Origin: Parelaphostrongylus tenuis
Lineage: Eukaryota > Nematoda > Chromadorea > Rhabditida > Metastrongylidae
Length of the DNA: 64,000 bases
Direction of reading: 5' to 3'
Assembly (NCBI GenBank): GCA_019055375.1
Contig: JAHQIW010000381.1
Span: 992,001-1,056,000 of the forward strand
Shown: positions 1-9,927 of the stretch, one piece after another
Layout of the letters: every line of letters begins with the position of its first letter
Numbering within the stretch: position 1 is the first letter of the stretch
Translations under genes and position numbers: made by a program
Notes under the pieces: generated by a model
Told to the model about the DNA's origin: nothing
What the model saw: only the letters and a program-made list of their open reading frames with translations
The model's database searches: none

Positions 1-350
1 TCATTCACATTAGCTGCTCTAAACCTACTTGATTCCTGCATTTTTGATCTGCGACAAGTACGCGGAACTGTCGAAGTTTACATGGCTGAACGTCTGCTAA
101 CAAATTCTTTTTGAAGTTTGGACGTCAACTTTTAAACACTTGCTTCGTTGCTCAGATGGCTCGTCATAGGACGGAGTTACTTCCTCCAAAGTGTGCTTTT
201 CAGATGCTTTGGATAGTATTTGCGTGAATGCTAATATGCACGAAATGCTGTTCTTCAAGGTCCTTGTCACAGTGAATCGACTAAATGTGGGTACTTTTCG
301 GTTAGAATAGAACAAACAAATATTCGACATCATTCGCTGTATAAGATTTT
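1..350. other. no recognisable feature
   Basis: Open frames here are short and show no recognisable family, splice pattern or codon signal. Nothing can be supported. Confidence 0.5.
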
Positions 351-359
351 TTCATGGAA

Positions 360-1145
360 GCATTAGTAATCATTCGAAAGCCTAAATCTCCAGCTAAAGC
401 CCTACGTAGTCACTTTTTCAAAAAATCCTTTTGTAACGCTGTAAAATTCAAAATGGAACTACTTTTTTACATCGGCCGCGCACCTTCGTTTTTATCACGC
501 GAAAATTATGCTTGAAGTACAAAAAGCATGCGAACGCGTAGAGAAAACTCGTAATATTTGATTTAGTCATTTTATATGGAGTTTCTTTCAAAGTGGAGAA
601 AAAAATTATCATTTGGATAACAAAATGCACCTCTCATGTCTAAGCCATTAGATTATTAATCGATCGCCCCGTCCGTAGGTTAGTCGATAAACAAGCCGCC
701 GAGTATGTCAAACTCGATCTTGTTCTCGTTGTTATACTGCAGTGAAACGGTGTTTTTAGAAAGTAAGCATAGCGCCGAAATCATTGGAAGTTACGCTATC
801 GAATGATCACTAGTTGTTTGAAGAAGGAGCTCTCTCTGCTGATACGTCAACACAAAAGTTTTCTTTCTCCTACAGCGATATCAAAAGAACTTTTTGAATT
901 GCAAACATAATTTTAGTCTCGAGACTTGTGCTATCGAAAGAGTACTAGCGCTCTAGGGGAGGAGTTTTGTCCAGCGAAATATATGCGAGATAAAAAAAGC
1001 GTGGTCGTGTGAAACATAATTTTACTCCGGATTTTGCAACACTGTGAGGAGGGGCTTTAAAAAACTACAAAAGTGCATATTTCACCTCACTTACCGCTCT
1101 AGCCAGAGATTTAAGCTTTCGAGTGACTGCTAACACTCCTGTGAA
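360..1145. repeat. foldback element family A, copy 1
   Basis: The left end (GTTAGTAATCATTCGAAAGC-like) returns as its reverse complement near 1100-1140 (GCTTTCGAGTGACTGCTAAC-like). Similarity between the arms extends inward for more than 100 bp on each side. The same ends occur at 38838-39050, 42117-42905 and 43787-44475, so this is a dispersed long-inverted-repeat element. No transposase frame was seen, so it is non-autonomous. The superfamily is unknown. Confidence 0.75.
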
Positions 1146-2950
1146 AAATTGTTGCACAGCGATTGAGGTTAAACATTGATTTATCCCTCTATAACCGAAA
1201 ATTACCCAAATGTGCTTTTGCATGTGACTAGGCACAGGGCAGCATCGGCTAGCGCGATTTCCTAATGAGCATACACGGTGCTGTTGATTGCAAAAAATAA
1301 TACGTGCCAGTAATTTCGCATTTTTGACTGTTTTACTAGGTCAGAAATGTGGTCCTTGATAAACTGTACTTCATTTGAACACTTTTGTCTTCTCATCAAA
1401 GAAATTTGATAAACAATTTTTCGTTAATTTAGCCACCTGCTTCATTAAACACCATCGTTTTGTTCTTTTCAAATCTTCAATCTAATCACTGATGACCAGC
1501 AGCCAAAGTTCCACATGGGTCAGGAACGTGTCCGGTTCACATAGAAAACATTCAACTAACGTTATGGCCCGAGGCTGCGCGTAATCACAAGACAGTCCTT
1601 ATTTTGTTTCATTTTCAGATTCCACAATCTATACAAAGTGCCTCAGAGGCTTTACCACAGATGTTCTAGATGTCAATGCAAGAATACCAATTTTAACTTC
1701 AAAATCTTCTCCGTGTTCTTTCTGCACTATGTGTATCTAGTGGAGCGTTTATGACATTTGATTGCACAACTAAGTAATCATATAGGGAGCCAGAATGATT
1801 TACCAGTTTCGCTAATGTATCTTGCCTCCCATACTGTGCAGTTGCTTCAGAGCTCATTATTCTCCTCTAAAGACCTCCCCCATGAAGAATAGAGTGGCTT
1901 CTTTGATGGATGCTAAAGCTCATAGAAAGAGAGCACTTTAACACTTTTTTTGAGAGCACTTTTTTTTAGCACTTACTTTTTTTTATTTTTATTTTTTTTT
2001 ATGATTGGTCCACGAACCGACTTAGGGTGATATACACGGGAATTCTGAGGACTATAAGTGTTCCATACGGAAGCTCAACTAGGTAAGCTCATGCCATTAC
2101 TTGAGCGAAAATTTGGTCATATTAGTGGCAATTATTCTTTGATCCAAAAATGCCTTCGATTGCATTGAGGTCTCGAAAAGGTCATAGCATGGTTAGCTGT
2201 GGAACCAGGAAGCTACGCAGAAAGTTATCTGTCAGAAAATATGTTGTGGTTCGAACAGATCTTCATGAGAGTCAGCCATTGAAAATTCAAGTACCAGTGT
2301 ATTCAAACCCATTATCACACAATAGGCAGCTCATAAGAAGCAGAGACTCTGTGGATGGTTACGGATGGTGCTTAAATAATAAAAGGTTGGAATCTCGACG
2401 CCGAATGAATCTTCACTTCAAAATGAACGTCTTTCTGCGTAATACCACGAAGTAAAACGTTTCAGAGAGTAATTTCCTCTCTCTGCCACTTCTGATGACG
2501 TGAATAATTTCATCCACAACAGCATTTCTCAAATTTGGCTCTGAGCTATTGAATTATACCTTCAAGTGTAGTGTGAACGCATTGTTCACCATTTTTCTTG
2601 AGTGATGTGTTTTACGACTGGGACATGAGGTGATTCGCTCGAGTTTTTGAAATTGTATGCAAAAAATTATTGATCAACATAATCAAAACTTCTGAAATGG
2701 TCTTCATCTTACCATTTGCTTGTTGCATGTGACTGCCATTATGAAGTCCAGGAGATATTCTTCCTCTTCCACTCATCGTACTATCAATGATGACAGCAAA
2801 TTATAGTTGTAAGGATTTAGCAATAGTCTATTTTCTTTTGCAAAATCTTTCTATCAAATTCACATAGTAAGTTAACCTTGTTGCATAGTTGATTAGTGGA
2901 GACCGGCGGTAAAAATATGGTCAGAACGAAAACTAATTTTAGGGGACAGT
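1146..2950. other. gene-free stretch with T-rich tract
   Basis: Holds a T-rich tract at about 1935-2000 in which a GAGCACTTT-like unit recurs. A 101-codon plus-strand frame at 2150-2455 is arginine-rich and resembles no family I know. I see no splice-linked coding signal. Confidence 0.45.
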
Positions 2951-2954
2951 GTAG

Positions 2955-3170
2955 CACGGTGGTTAGAGATGTTATGCAGTACGAGCGCGATCTTTAGTTC
3001 GGTCTCGTTCAGCGCCCACCACGTTCTACACGCCCTCCCTGGGTTGGCTCTGCAAATTCACGCCGCAGTTTTCTAGGAGGATATCTATTCACTTGGTTCA
3101 TGTGTGTACCACTGTAAGTGACAGCATCATGGTATGGACCAGACATGGATAATCACCGCTGATAATGCTT
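2955..3170 (+). repeat. SINE family A copy (tRNA-like head)
   Basis: Begins with a tRNA-like head (GTGGTTAGAG box-A-like, then GTTCGGTCTC box-B-like). The body is shared with copies at 22745, 27585, 29440, 31411, 37585, 38160, 49490 and 60240. This copy is decayed. The body contains the CAGTCTGGTACCAG-type stretch that marks the family elsewhere, in a degraded form. Confidence 0.6.
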
Positions 3171-3179
3171 ATAGAAGTT

Positions 3180-3970
3180 CATTGTATGATGCATCTTTTA
3201 AGAATTAATCAAAGGCAAGATCTTGAATTGCTTACCCCTTGAATGAAATGATTTCCTTCACGGATTACTTTAATATGATGGATCACGAGCCCATTGCTTT
3301 CGATGACACGAGACGAGCCCTTACGCAGTCGATAATCGGAAAAGCAAAAGATGTGGCATGTGCCGTTGTTCAGATCCTTTCTGAGAGTTAAATGATTGCA
3401 TTTTTGCCTATGATACAACTTTTGGTAGAAGAACCGTTCTTTTATTTTTCCAAACTGCCTGATAGCAACTTGCCAACCGCAGAGGTAAAGAGAACTTGAT
3501 TTACCTCGATAGAAACGACGAACATTCATATCGCACGGTACCTCTAATCACTGTGCACACAATTCCAAGTGGTGGTAAGAGGACTTGTAGCAAAAAATGA
3601 CTATCTCTATGATCAGAAACATTGCATGCTGTCTCTTCTACGTGAACGTACCGCTTTGACATAGAAGTTGGAAAGGCCAGAACTAACAGGTTCTTCCAGC
3701 TGCTGCGCCTTTTGTGCAGAATCACTGCTTTCTATATCATTCTACAATAAAGCCGCCACTGACCCTCGAAGTGGTCACAACTTCGTCCTGGGTCAATGTT
3801 CAACAAAACTCAACCTATTTCAAATCGCTTAGATTTTTTTGTTCATTTATCTTTTTCAGTGAAACTGCTGGGTGTTTTGACGTTCAACCATCAAAATTTA
3901 TGAAACGATGCTACGTCTTTGAGAATTTCCATCGATTTTTTCAAATAGTCATGCTATTTCGTGATTTTAG
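3180..3970. other. no recognisable feature
   Basis: Two overlapping minus-strand frames (3209-3529 and 3501-3725) look like neither a known protein nor a transposon. Nothing can be supported. Confidence 0.4.
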
Positions 3971-4071
3971 ATGAGGCTTCTGTTGCACGTCACCCTCTCT
4001 TCACTCGTATCGGCCATGACAATAATGAAGCTTAACGAATGTCGTGATACAGACATGAATTGTGCAGAGTG
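3971..4071 (+). CDS. 5' exon: signal peptide plus start of a ShKT-like domain
   Basis: The first exon of a probable secreted protein. From ATG it reads a hydrophobic leader (MRLLLHVTLSSLVSA) and then ECRDTDMNCAEW, ending in phase 0 at a consensus donor (GTAAGT). The C-x-D-x4-C-x2-W spacing is how nematode ShKT/SXC domains commonly start; these are six-cysteine modules found in secreted surface and venom-like proteins. The exons carrying the other four cysteines were not found. A tempting next exon at 4738-4841 was rejected because it is SINE sequence. The exon could belong to the multi-exon gene starting at 9928, but the phases do not join directly, so at least one exon would be missing in between. 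It could also be an orphaned exon. Confidence 0.45.
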
Positions 4072-4730
4072 GGTAAGTCGTCAGTAGCTCTACTTTAAAT
4101 TAATAGCCTTGTTGAATGATGAGTCATCATATCGGCTTATCAAATTAATCGAATAGTGAGAAGAGCAGCAAAAGAGTAAGAAAAATCTAACTCGAACTCT
4201 AATCGTAGATTCCGTATCACCGTTCTCAAGGTTCACACTTAACTTTGACTTCTATCGAATCACTGCGCTAAATTAATTGAAACGACTCCGTTAATCGCCT
4301 TCCATTAACATGTAAAACAATTTCATTTGTGTTTGAATTCATTCATAGAATGCTAAGATTAGCGCAACACACATAAAGCTAAGGCTCGTGATTTCTAAGG
4401 AGTTTCGTATAACATAAAGTGGTCTGAAGCTTCTTCTCCACCTCCATTTTTCTCCTTTATAATGCACTGTGGGGTTTACGCGTTAGTGTCTTGCCTTTTT
4501 TCAAGTCGTTAGCCACATATTGACGACTTAACAACGTGCTCTGAGATTCACAGTCTAGTGAATCTTAACATAGAACAAATCAGCATGAGTAGGTTGCTGA
4601 ATCTCTACCACATCTATCAGCCACCAACCCTTAATAGTTTGGCCGGGTAACAATGTAGCTATATTAACCTAGTTGAACTGACAGCCATTGTACTTATTTC
4701 AGTCCAAGATTTCTCATATTTTACTGTTTT
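4072..4730. other. intronic or intergenic, nothing seen
   Basis: AT-rich, no frame with coding character. If the exon at 3971-4071 is real, this is part of its first intron. Confidence 0.4.
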
Positions 4731-4734
4731 TTTG

Positions 4735-4860
4735 CAGTGTTATGATGTTTCAAATATACCTAAGAGTCCCCGGTGTGAATCGAAACGCGTGTTCAACTCC
4801 CGTCTGAGGGTGACTATGTGCTTACCGCTGAAATCTCTTAGGTATGTTGTAAAACATCAT
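4735..4860 (+). repeat. SINE family B copy (partial)
   Basis: Shares the stretch around CCCGTCTGAGG with copies at 35380-35480 and 37930-38060, and the flanking TATGATGTTTCAAATATAC-type segment with the tail of the copy at 19445-19625. This explains an apparent splice-bounded open frame of five cysteines here as repeat sequence. Confidence 0.65.
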
Positions 4861-5437
4861 GACTCTGCGAAAAAGCAAACATAACAATTATGATCCATTT
4901 TACTGATATCCTCCCCTCAAATGTCAAATGGATCCCAAAATGATCCAGGTGATCAAAGCTCGAGCCGCTATACTTTTTTCATCTAGAAGCGAAGACTTAA
5001 GATGAAAGCTTGAACAAGATTTGAATTGGTAGTTCTGGAAACACACTCGGAGAATATATGCTTTTTCTGGATTGAGTCTATAATTTTCATTGTATAACCC
5101 TTTATAACTCACAAACGAAAGTTCATTCGTGCACAGTAATTGTCTTATTTTCTCAATCTCAAATTCTCCCCAGTAATGTCTTAGTTTATTGACAAGTTTA
5201 CACGAGTTTGTTATAAATCTTTATCGTAGCTAACGTTTTGGCTCCATCGTCTTTTTCAAAGCTAAGTGACCAAAGGTTCTGCTCAAGTCGAGTCCAGTAA
5301 AATGGGACATCGAATGAAATGGCATCTTACTACAATATCTTGATGAGTTATGAAGAAATTTTTTTTGTGGCTTGCCAACGTGTTCGTCCTTTGAAGCGTG
5401 TAAAAAAGTTGTGTGAGAAATAGAGGCACACGGAAGG

Positions 5438-5515
5438 TAGAGAGAGAGGAAGAAAGAAGGAGAGAAAGAAGAAGAGGAAGAGAAAGAACGGAAGAGTCTC
5501 AAGGAGGAAGAGATG
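5438..5515. repeat. polypurine (GA-rich) tract
   Basis: About 78 bases of almost pure A/G with irregular GAGA and GAAG units. It makes spurious Arg/Glu- and Ser/Phe-rich frames on the two strands. It is simple sequence, not coding. Confidence 0.85.
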
Positions 5516-5593
5516 AACCAAAGCGAGAGAGGAAGGAACAGAAACATGGTTGGAATCTTTCTAAATATATTGTTTTCTACATTTTCTACAAAT

Positions 5594-5991
5594 CATAACT
5601 TTCATTTCGAGTGTTTTCTTAAGACCACAGCTCAAAATTCAATATGCCTTGCAATCATTTTTGAGCCACGCATGTCAGTGGTCTGTTAAAGGAGGGCTGA
5701 TTTATAGAGCGCGATACACGTGTTTCGATCTTGCGATCTCGTCAGTCGGGCAGTTACCCTTTCTCGTCTTTTGCCAATCTCTATGGGTGCTCCAGTCCCC
5801 ACAATAAGAGTTAGCGGCGACGAACGCTTTACACTCTATGTCCAGTGAAGAACTCAATGAACACAAAGTGTTGTACACTTGATTTCTTGTGGCTAGTATA
5901 TTCAATATATCATAACTTTCATTTCGAGTGTTTTCTTAAGACAACAACTCAAAATTCACTATGCCTTGCAATCATTTTTGAGCCACGCAGA
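5594..5991 (-). repeat. R1 hammerhead-bearing repeat, copy 1
   Basis: An ~80-bp block (starting CATAACTTTCATTTCGAGTG at 5594) is repeated in direct orientation at 5912-5991, 318 bp away, with only a few changes. The hammerhead motif lies between them on the minus strand. Reading the minus strand, the order is direct repeat, a region with GTTCGTCGCCG, the ribozyme, direct repeat. This is about 1.25 tandem units of a ~318-bp monomer. Related copies lie near 39224, 52750 and 57700. There is no coding capacity. The arrangement resembles the tandem retrozyme-type elements of other animals. Confidence 0.75.
5711..5750 (-). ncRNA. type I hammerhead ribozyme, intact core
   Basis: On the minus strand every conserved core segment is in order. 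CTGACGA (5745-5739) is CUGANGA. Helix II is GATC, loop GCAA, GATC (5738-5727). GAAA follows (5726-5723). The short palindrome ACACGTGT forms helix III (5723-5716). The cleavage triplet is GTA, with the predicted cut between 5715 and 5714. Helix I starts CGA/TCG, continues past one C-C mismatch and is short. An 8-nt palindromic helix III is characteristic of the minimal type I hammerheads of schistosome, newt and retrozyme elements, which are thought to cleave best as dimers. Activity is untested. Confidence 0.8.
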
Positions 5992-5999
5992 AAGCAAGA

Positions 6000-6640
6000 A
6001 AGTTCGAAAAGGTGGCAACCACTATGACTTCCATCGTGTTTATCAGTGTGTTTCTGAAGATACAGAGAAAGACTCGCGATTCTCAAAATGAAACATGTTA
6101 ATGATGTAAGAAGAATTGTTGTATTTTCTATTCGTAATGTCATGCTCAGATCGCGACAAATCGATCGACTTGCAATGAAGTGGGTTTGGTGACACAGCAT
6201 TGTCCACGAATGTGCCAGACTTGTGGACAACCTATCCACTATCGTAAGACAACATCCTGGTTGTTCAATTTTCTTTTTATTTACCTTGGCTCTCGACAAA
6301 AAGGTGAAAGGGCACTTGTGATGAGGCAATATCTTTGCACCGTAAGAAGATTACTTTGCTCAGGCATGAATGGTTCAGTGACCAAGCTCATAAGTGATCC
6401 TATAGGACACTGACTACTTCGATCTCATTTATATTTTTTCTACTATCCGACATCGCACATTGTGCGGATCACAGCGCTTCCTGCGCTCGACTCATTCTCT
6501 TGCAATCATGATGCGCGATGATGATGTCTTTGTGATAACATAGGCGTTGCCACTGCTTGATGAACTTTAGTCTCGTTCACGATTATCGTTGAATACTTGT
6601 CAAATCGGTTCGTCCTGTGGTGTTTAGCTGGTCTCGCTCT
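6000..6640. other. no recognisable feature
   Basis: Frames on both strands (5949-6329 minus, 6180-6413 plus) are not recognisable. Part of it may be the eroded 3' end of the adjacent mariner relic. Confidence 0.35.
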
Positions 6641-6649
6641 TCAAGGTTC

Positions 6650-7290
6650 TCTAATGTCTTCGATACAGACACCCGCCGGCCTCATGGATTTGATGAGCTA
6701 GTTGGCACCAAGAATCCTGTAGCAATTTTCCAACCCTGATGTGATGAATGTGTTGGAAAGAAAGGGACGCAGTCGAACCAGCGCACTGCTCACAGGTATT
6801 ATACTGGTTAAGAAGCGTCTTCCATCCGATGTTAAGGTAGTACGTGCTCAAGACATTCTGGTTTGTTACCTGAAGTAGTCGCCGACTCTTCTTTGTTGAG
6901 GAAAAGTTCACCACCTTATGACTAAGTTTCCTACTGAACAGGCAAGGGTCTTATTGTTAGTTTGCACCTAGCAAATTGAAATGCATTTTTTCCATACTAC
7001 TGCTTGTGGAAGCGTTTTTTCTGCAAGAAATTGTCGGTGTGATCTTTTACACTGCACCAACCTTTTCCATCCTTCCAATCTCCTTCAAATGGCGACCGAT
7101 CGTCGGAAGGTCGATGTTGAGTTCTTCTAATACACTCCGCGTAATCTTAAGAGGACAGCTTTGTCGACAGCTTTTAACTGGTACTTGTCAAATTCCCATA
7201 ACCGGCCATTGCGTTCCTCATATTCGAGGCACTCGTCTCCTTTACGAGACTTTTGAATCACTGCTGCACTGTACGTTGGTTAGCAGTTCC
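6650..7290 (-). pseudogene. decayed mariner transposase relic
   Basis: Minus strand, about 7100-7290: conceptual translation gives YEERNGRLWEFDKYQLKAV and then, past disruptions, LEELNIDLPTIGRHLKEIGR. This is the DEERSGRP...QL...EELNV...T..RHLK.IG pattern of the mariner N-terminal helix-turn-helix region. Stops and frameshifts interrupt it and the catalytic aspartates were not found. The lower part (6651-6914) is open but unrecognisable, and I include it only because it lies where the rest of the transposase would be. Confidence 0.55.
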
Positions 7291-9925
7291 TGAGCCAATT
7301 ACGTTCTTGATATTGCGAGTTGTCTCCGATGCTTCACGACCCATCTTGGTCTCACGGTGCAAAACCGCAATTACTTTTCCACCAAGCAACGATTTTCCGT
7401 AGTCCAAATTATATATAGTAAATAAATAACAGCTAAGACATTATTAGCATCGAAACATAGAGCAAAGAATGCGCGTTAGAGAATGACAGATAACTTAGCC
7501 ACATTTACTTGAGAATTAACTCCAAAATCAACGAAAATCCCAAATTTCGACGGTGCATAAACCGTCATTAGCTTTACTGCAACCTAATACATACAGCGGT
7601 GATAAGAAGGTTGGATTTTTTTGTAGCGAGTTGCTTTCTTATTACACATTGAGCTATCAATGAACTACAACATGATAATCTGTTAAGGATACGACGTTCG
7701 TCGCCTTCCTGCTGCACTGAAATGTGTGGCGTGGTTGCTCGGAAGGTTAGATATATTGTTACAGTAATAAACGAAGTGTTCCAAGCACATTTTTTTTTTG
7801 TTTTCAATGATTTATCAGCCGGCATCATGGCCAAAAAATTAGAGCTTGAGGAAATAGTGCGAGACGTTGAGCAAAAGTAAAGACGAAAACTGATTTAAAG
7901 TAAGGTTAATATTGTATCTGCGCTTAATGTGATGGAAACTACAGGGAACTCTTTTGAACTGTTCCAAAGACCGAATAGAAAAGAAAGGAAGTGCTTTTTT
8001 GGTTTAACTTTTATTTGCGACTTATTATTTTCAAAGGCAGTGTATCATTCAAATCACAGCTATGAGAGTGTTCAAATACGACCAAAATTGACTTGACGTT
8101 GTCTCGAGCGCGCGATTATCCCTCCAGTTTACAAGTTGAACACTTCACCATCGAGGTTTTATCTCATGTTAACCACCTTTTCATTGACAAAGGTGCCCTG
8201 ACCACTGAGCTATGCAGCAGAAAGTTAGCTCTTTTACAGGATCCAACGGCTTTGAACCGCTCCACTGGGAGATGCAGCTTAACAGAGAGCAGATCAAATC
8301 TAGAACTACGACGAAGTTTTCATGGGCCAAGTAAGAGATTGCCTACTGCTGCTGCTCTTCTGCATTACTACAGTATCAACATCAGATAGTAATCTTTGCA
8401 AAATCTGAGGCCATCGTTTTCCCCTCATGATCGCTCACTCGACAGTGAAGTTATTACAAAGGAGACTCACAGACTATGTACAGAACAAACCATCTCTAAG
8501 GCCGTAATGGTGGGCAAGATTGATCCGGGTGTAGTTTAGCATAAATATAACAGTCACTGATGTCACGAAAGCAGCATCTGTGCCAATTTTTATTTTTCTT
8601 ATATAACTGAGGAAACAAAGAGGCGAGGGATAGCAGACTGATTAGCGCCACCGTGAACCAGGAACCAACATGCTGATTCGATCCACTTCACCAACGCTCC
8701 TTTGCTGTTTCACGTCGGAATGCTTTATGTCGGCCATCTTCGAAATTCTGTGGAGAATTGGCTCACCAGTATTCTAAGACATTCACGAAGGTGACCAAAT
8801 CCTCAAATAGCAGCAGACGAAACAACACGGGTAATATTTGAAGGCTTTTGTGAAGCAAAAATCCATGGAAAACGAATCGAATGCAACAAGTGTTGGTATC
8901 CGAATAATAAAATTTGATCATGAGTCATTCAAAATAATTAGTAAAGAAAATAGCTGCCGGACAGCACCGTCATGAAAGACATCTTCAATACTTTTATAAT
9001 CCCTTCAAATTATTAGTTGATTAATTGAAACAAACTTCGACCTACACAAGTCCGGTAGTGCAGTGATTAATACGTGCCTCTGCAAGGGTGATATGCACCT
9101 CCAACTTCCGCCCGAGATTGATTTGCATAGTATTCAACATTATTTGTTATATAGTTATGACAATATGTCATTAATAAAAGAGTACTTAACCGTTCGCGGA
9201 CAGTGAGGGGTGTTTCGATCTCTCAACTTTTCAGAGGTCCTTTTTTGTGATAGCACATTTAGGCTCTTCAGAAGTCTGGTATGGCATCTTTAGTGCTAGG
9301 CGTACATATCGCTCTATTCTCCCAAACTCATCACTAGCAAATCCTTTCACTTGACGTACAGTAGTGCGCTGTGGAAGCAAAAATAATTTACGTTCCACAT
9401 TCGAAGTTTTCCTCGCATGTAGTGATTGTATATGCACAGAAAGTTCATGACAGTGTAGATAAAGTTATGTTTCATCAGAGCGATACAAAGGGCTAAAGAT
9501 TTTTATAAGACTAAAAAAAAATTCTTATCAAATATCAAAAATCGCGGATAGCTTGCGATATCTTTTGAGTTGCCATCCGCACAGGGCTAATTAGGAATTC
9601 TTAGCAAGTTTTCGAGATTAACTGCGATGCAAAGAAAAAAAAAAGAACTGTTACAGCATGGATTTTTTGCTGTAGTTGAAGGGACCTCATATTATGATTG
9701 TATTCATGATTCCTAATTTCTTTTAGATTTAGAGCTTTATCTCTTAATTTTCATCACATTAAGTATTATAGGCTGTTTCATTTTGTTTTCACATTTTGAA
9801 TCGCATACTTATTGATTAACGCAAATTGATTACTTAACTGTACACTATGTGGTCATTGACATTATAGTGAGGAATCTTTAGGAAGATGAATTACGTAAAT
9901 TCTATGCCTGTTTGATAAATAATTC
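7291..9925. other. gene-poor stretch with weak tRNA-like fragments
   Basis: No convincing gene. Around 8195-8220 the minus strand has TAGCTCAGTGGTCAG, a good box A, but the expected box B is weak. Around 9049-9120 the plus strand resembles a SINE family B head (GTAGTGCAGTGATTAA). Both are probably eroded SINEs. The minus frame 9231-9437 is unrecognised. Confidence 0.35.
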
Positions 9926-9927
9926 AG

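Noticed and set aside
4738..4841. An apparent second ShKT exon with good acceptor and donor and five cysteines across the join
   Set aside because: The sequence is SINE family B (it matches 37960-38060 and the tail at 19560-19610), so the open frame and splice sites are most likely coincidental.
5413..5598. An Arg/Glu-rich protein (and the Ser/Phe-rich one on the other strand)
   Set aside because: Both frames are translations of a GA-rich simple tract.
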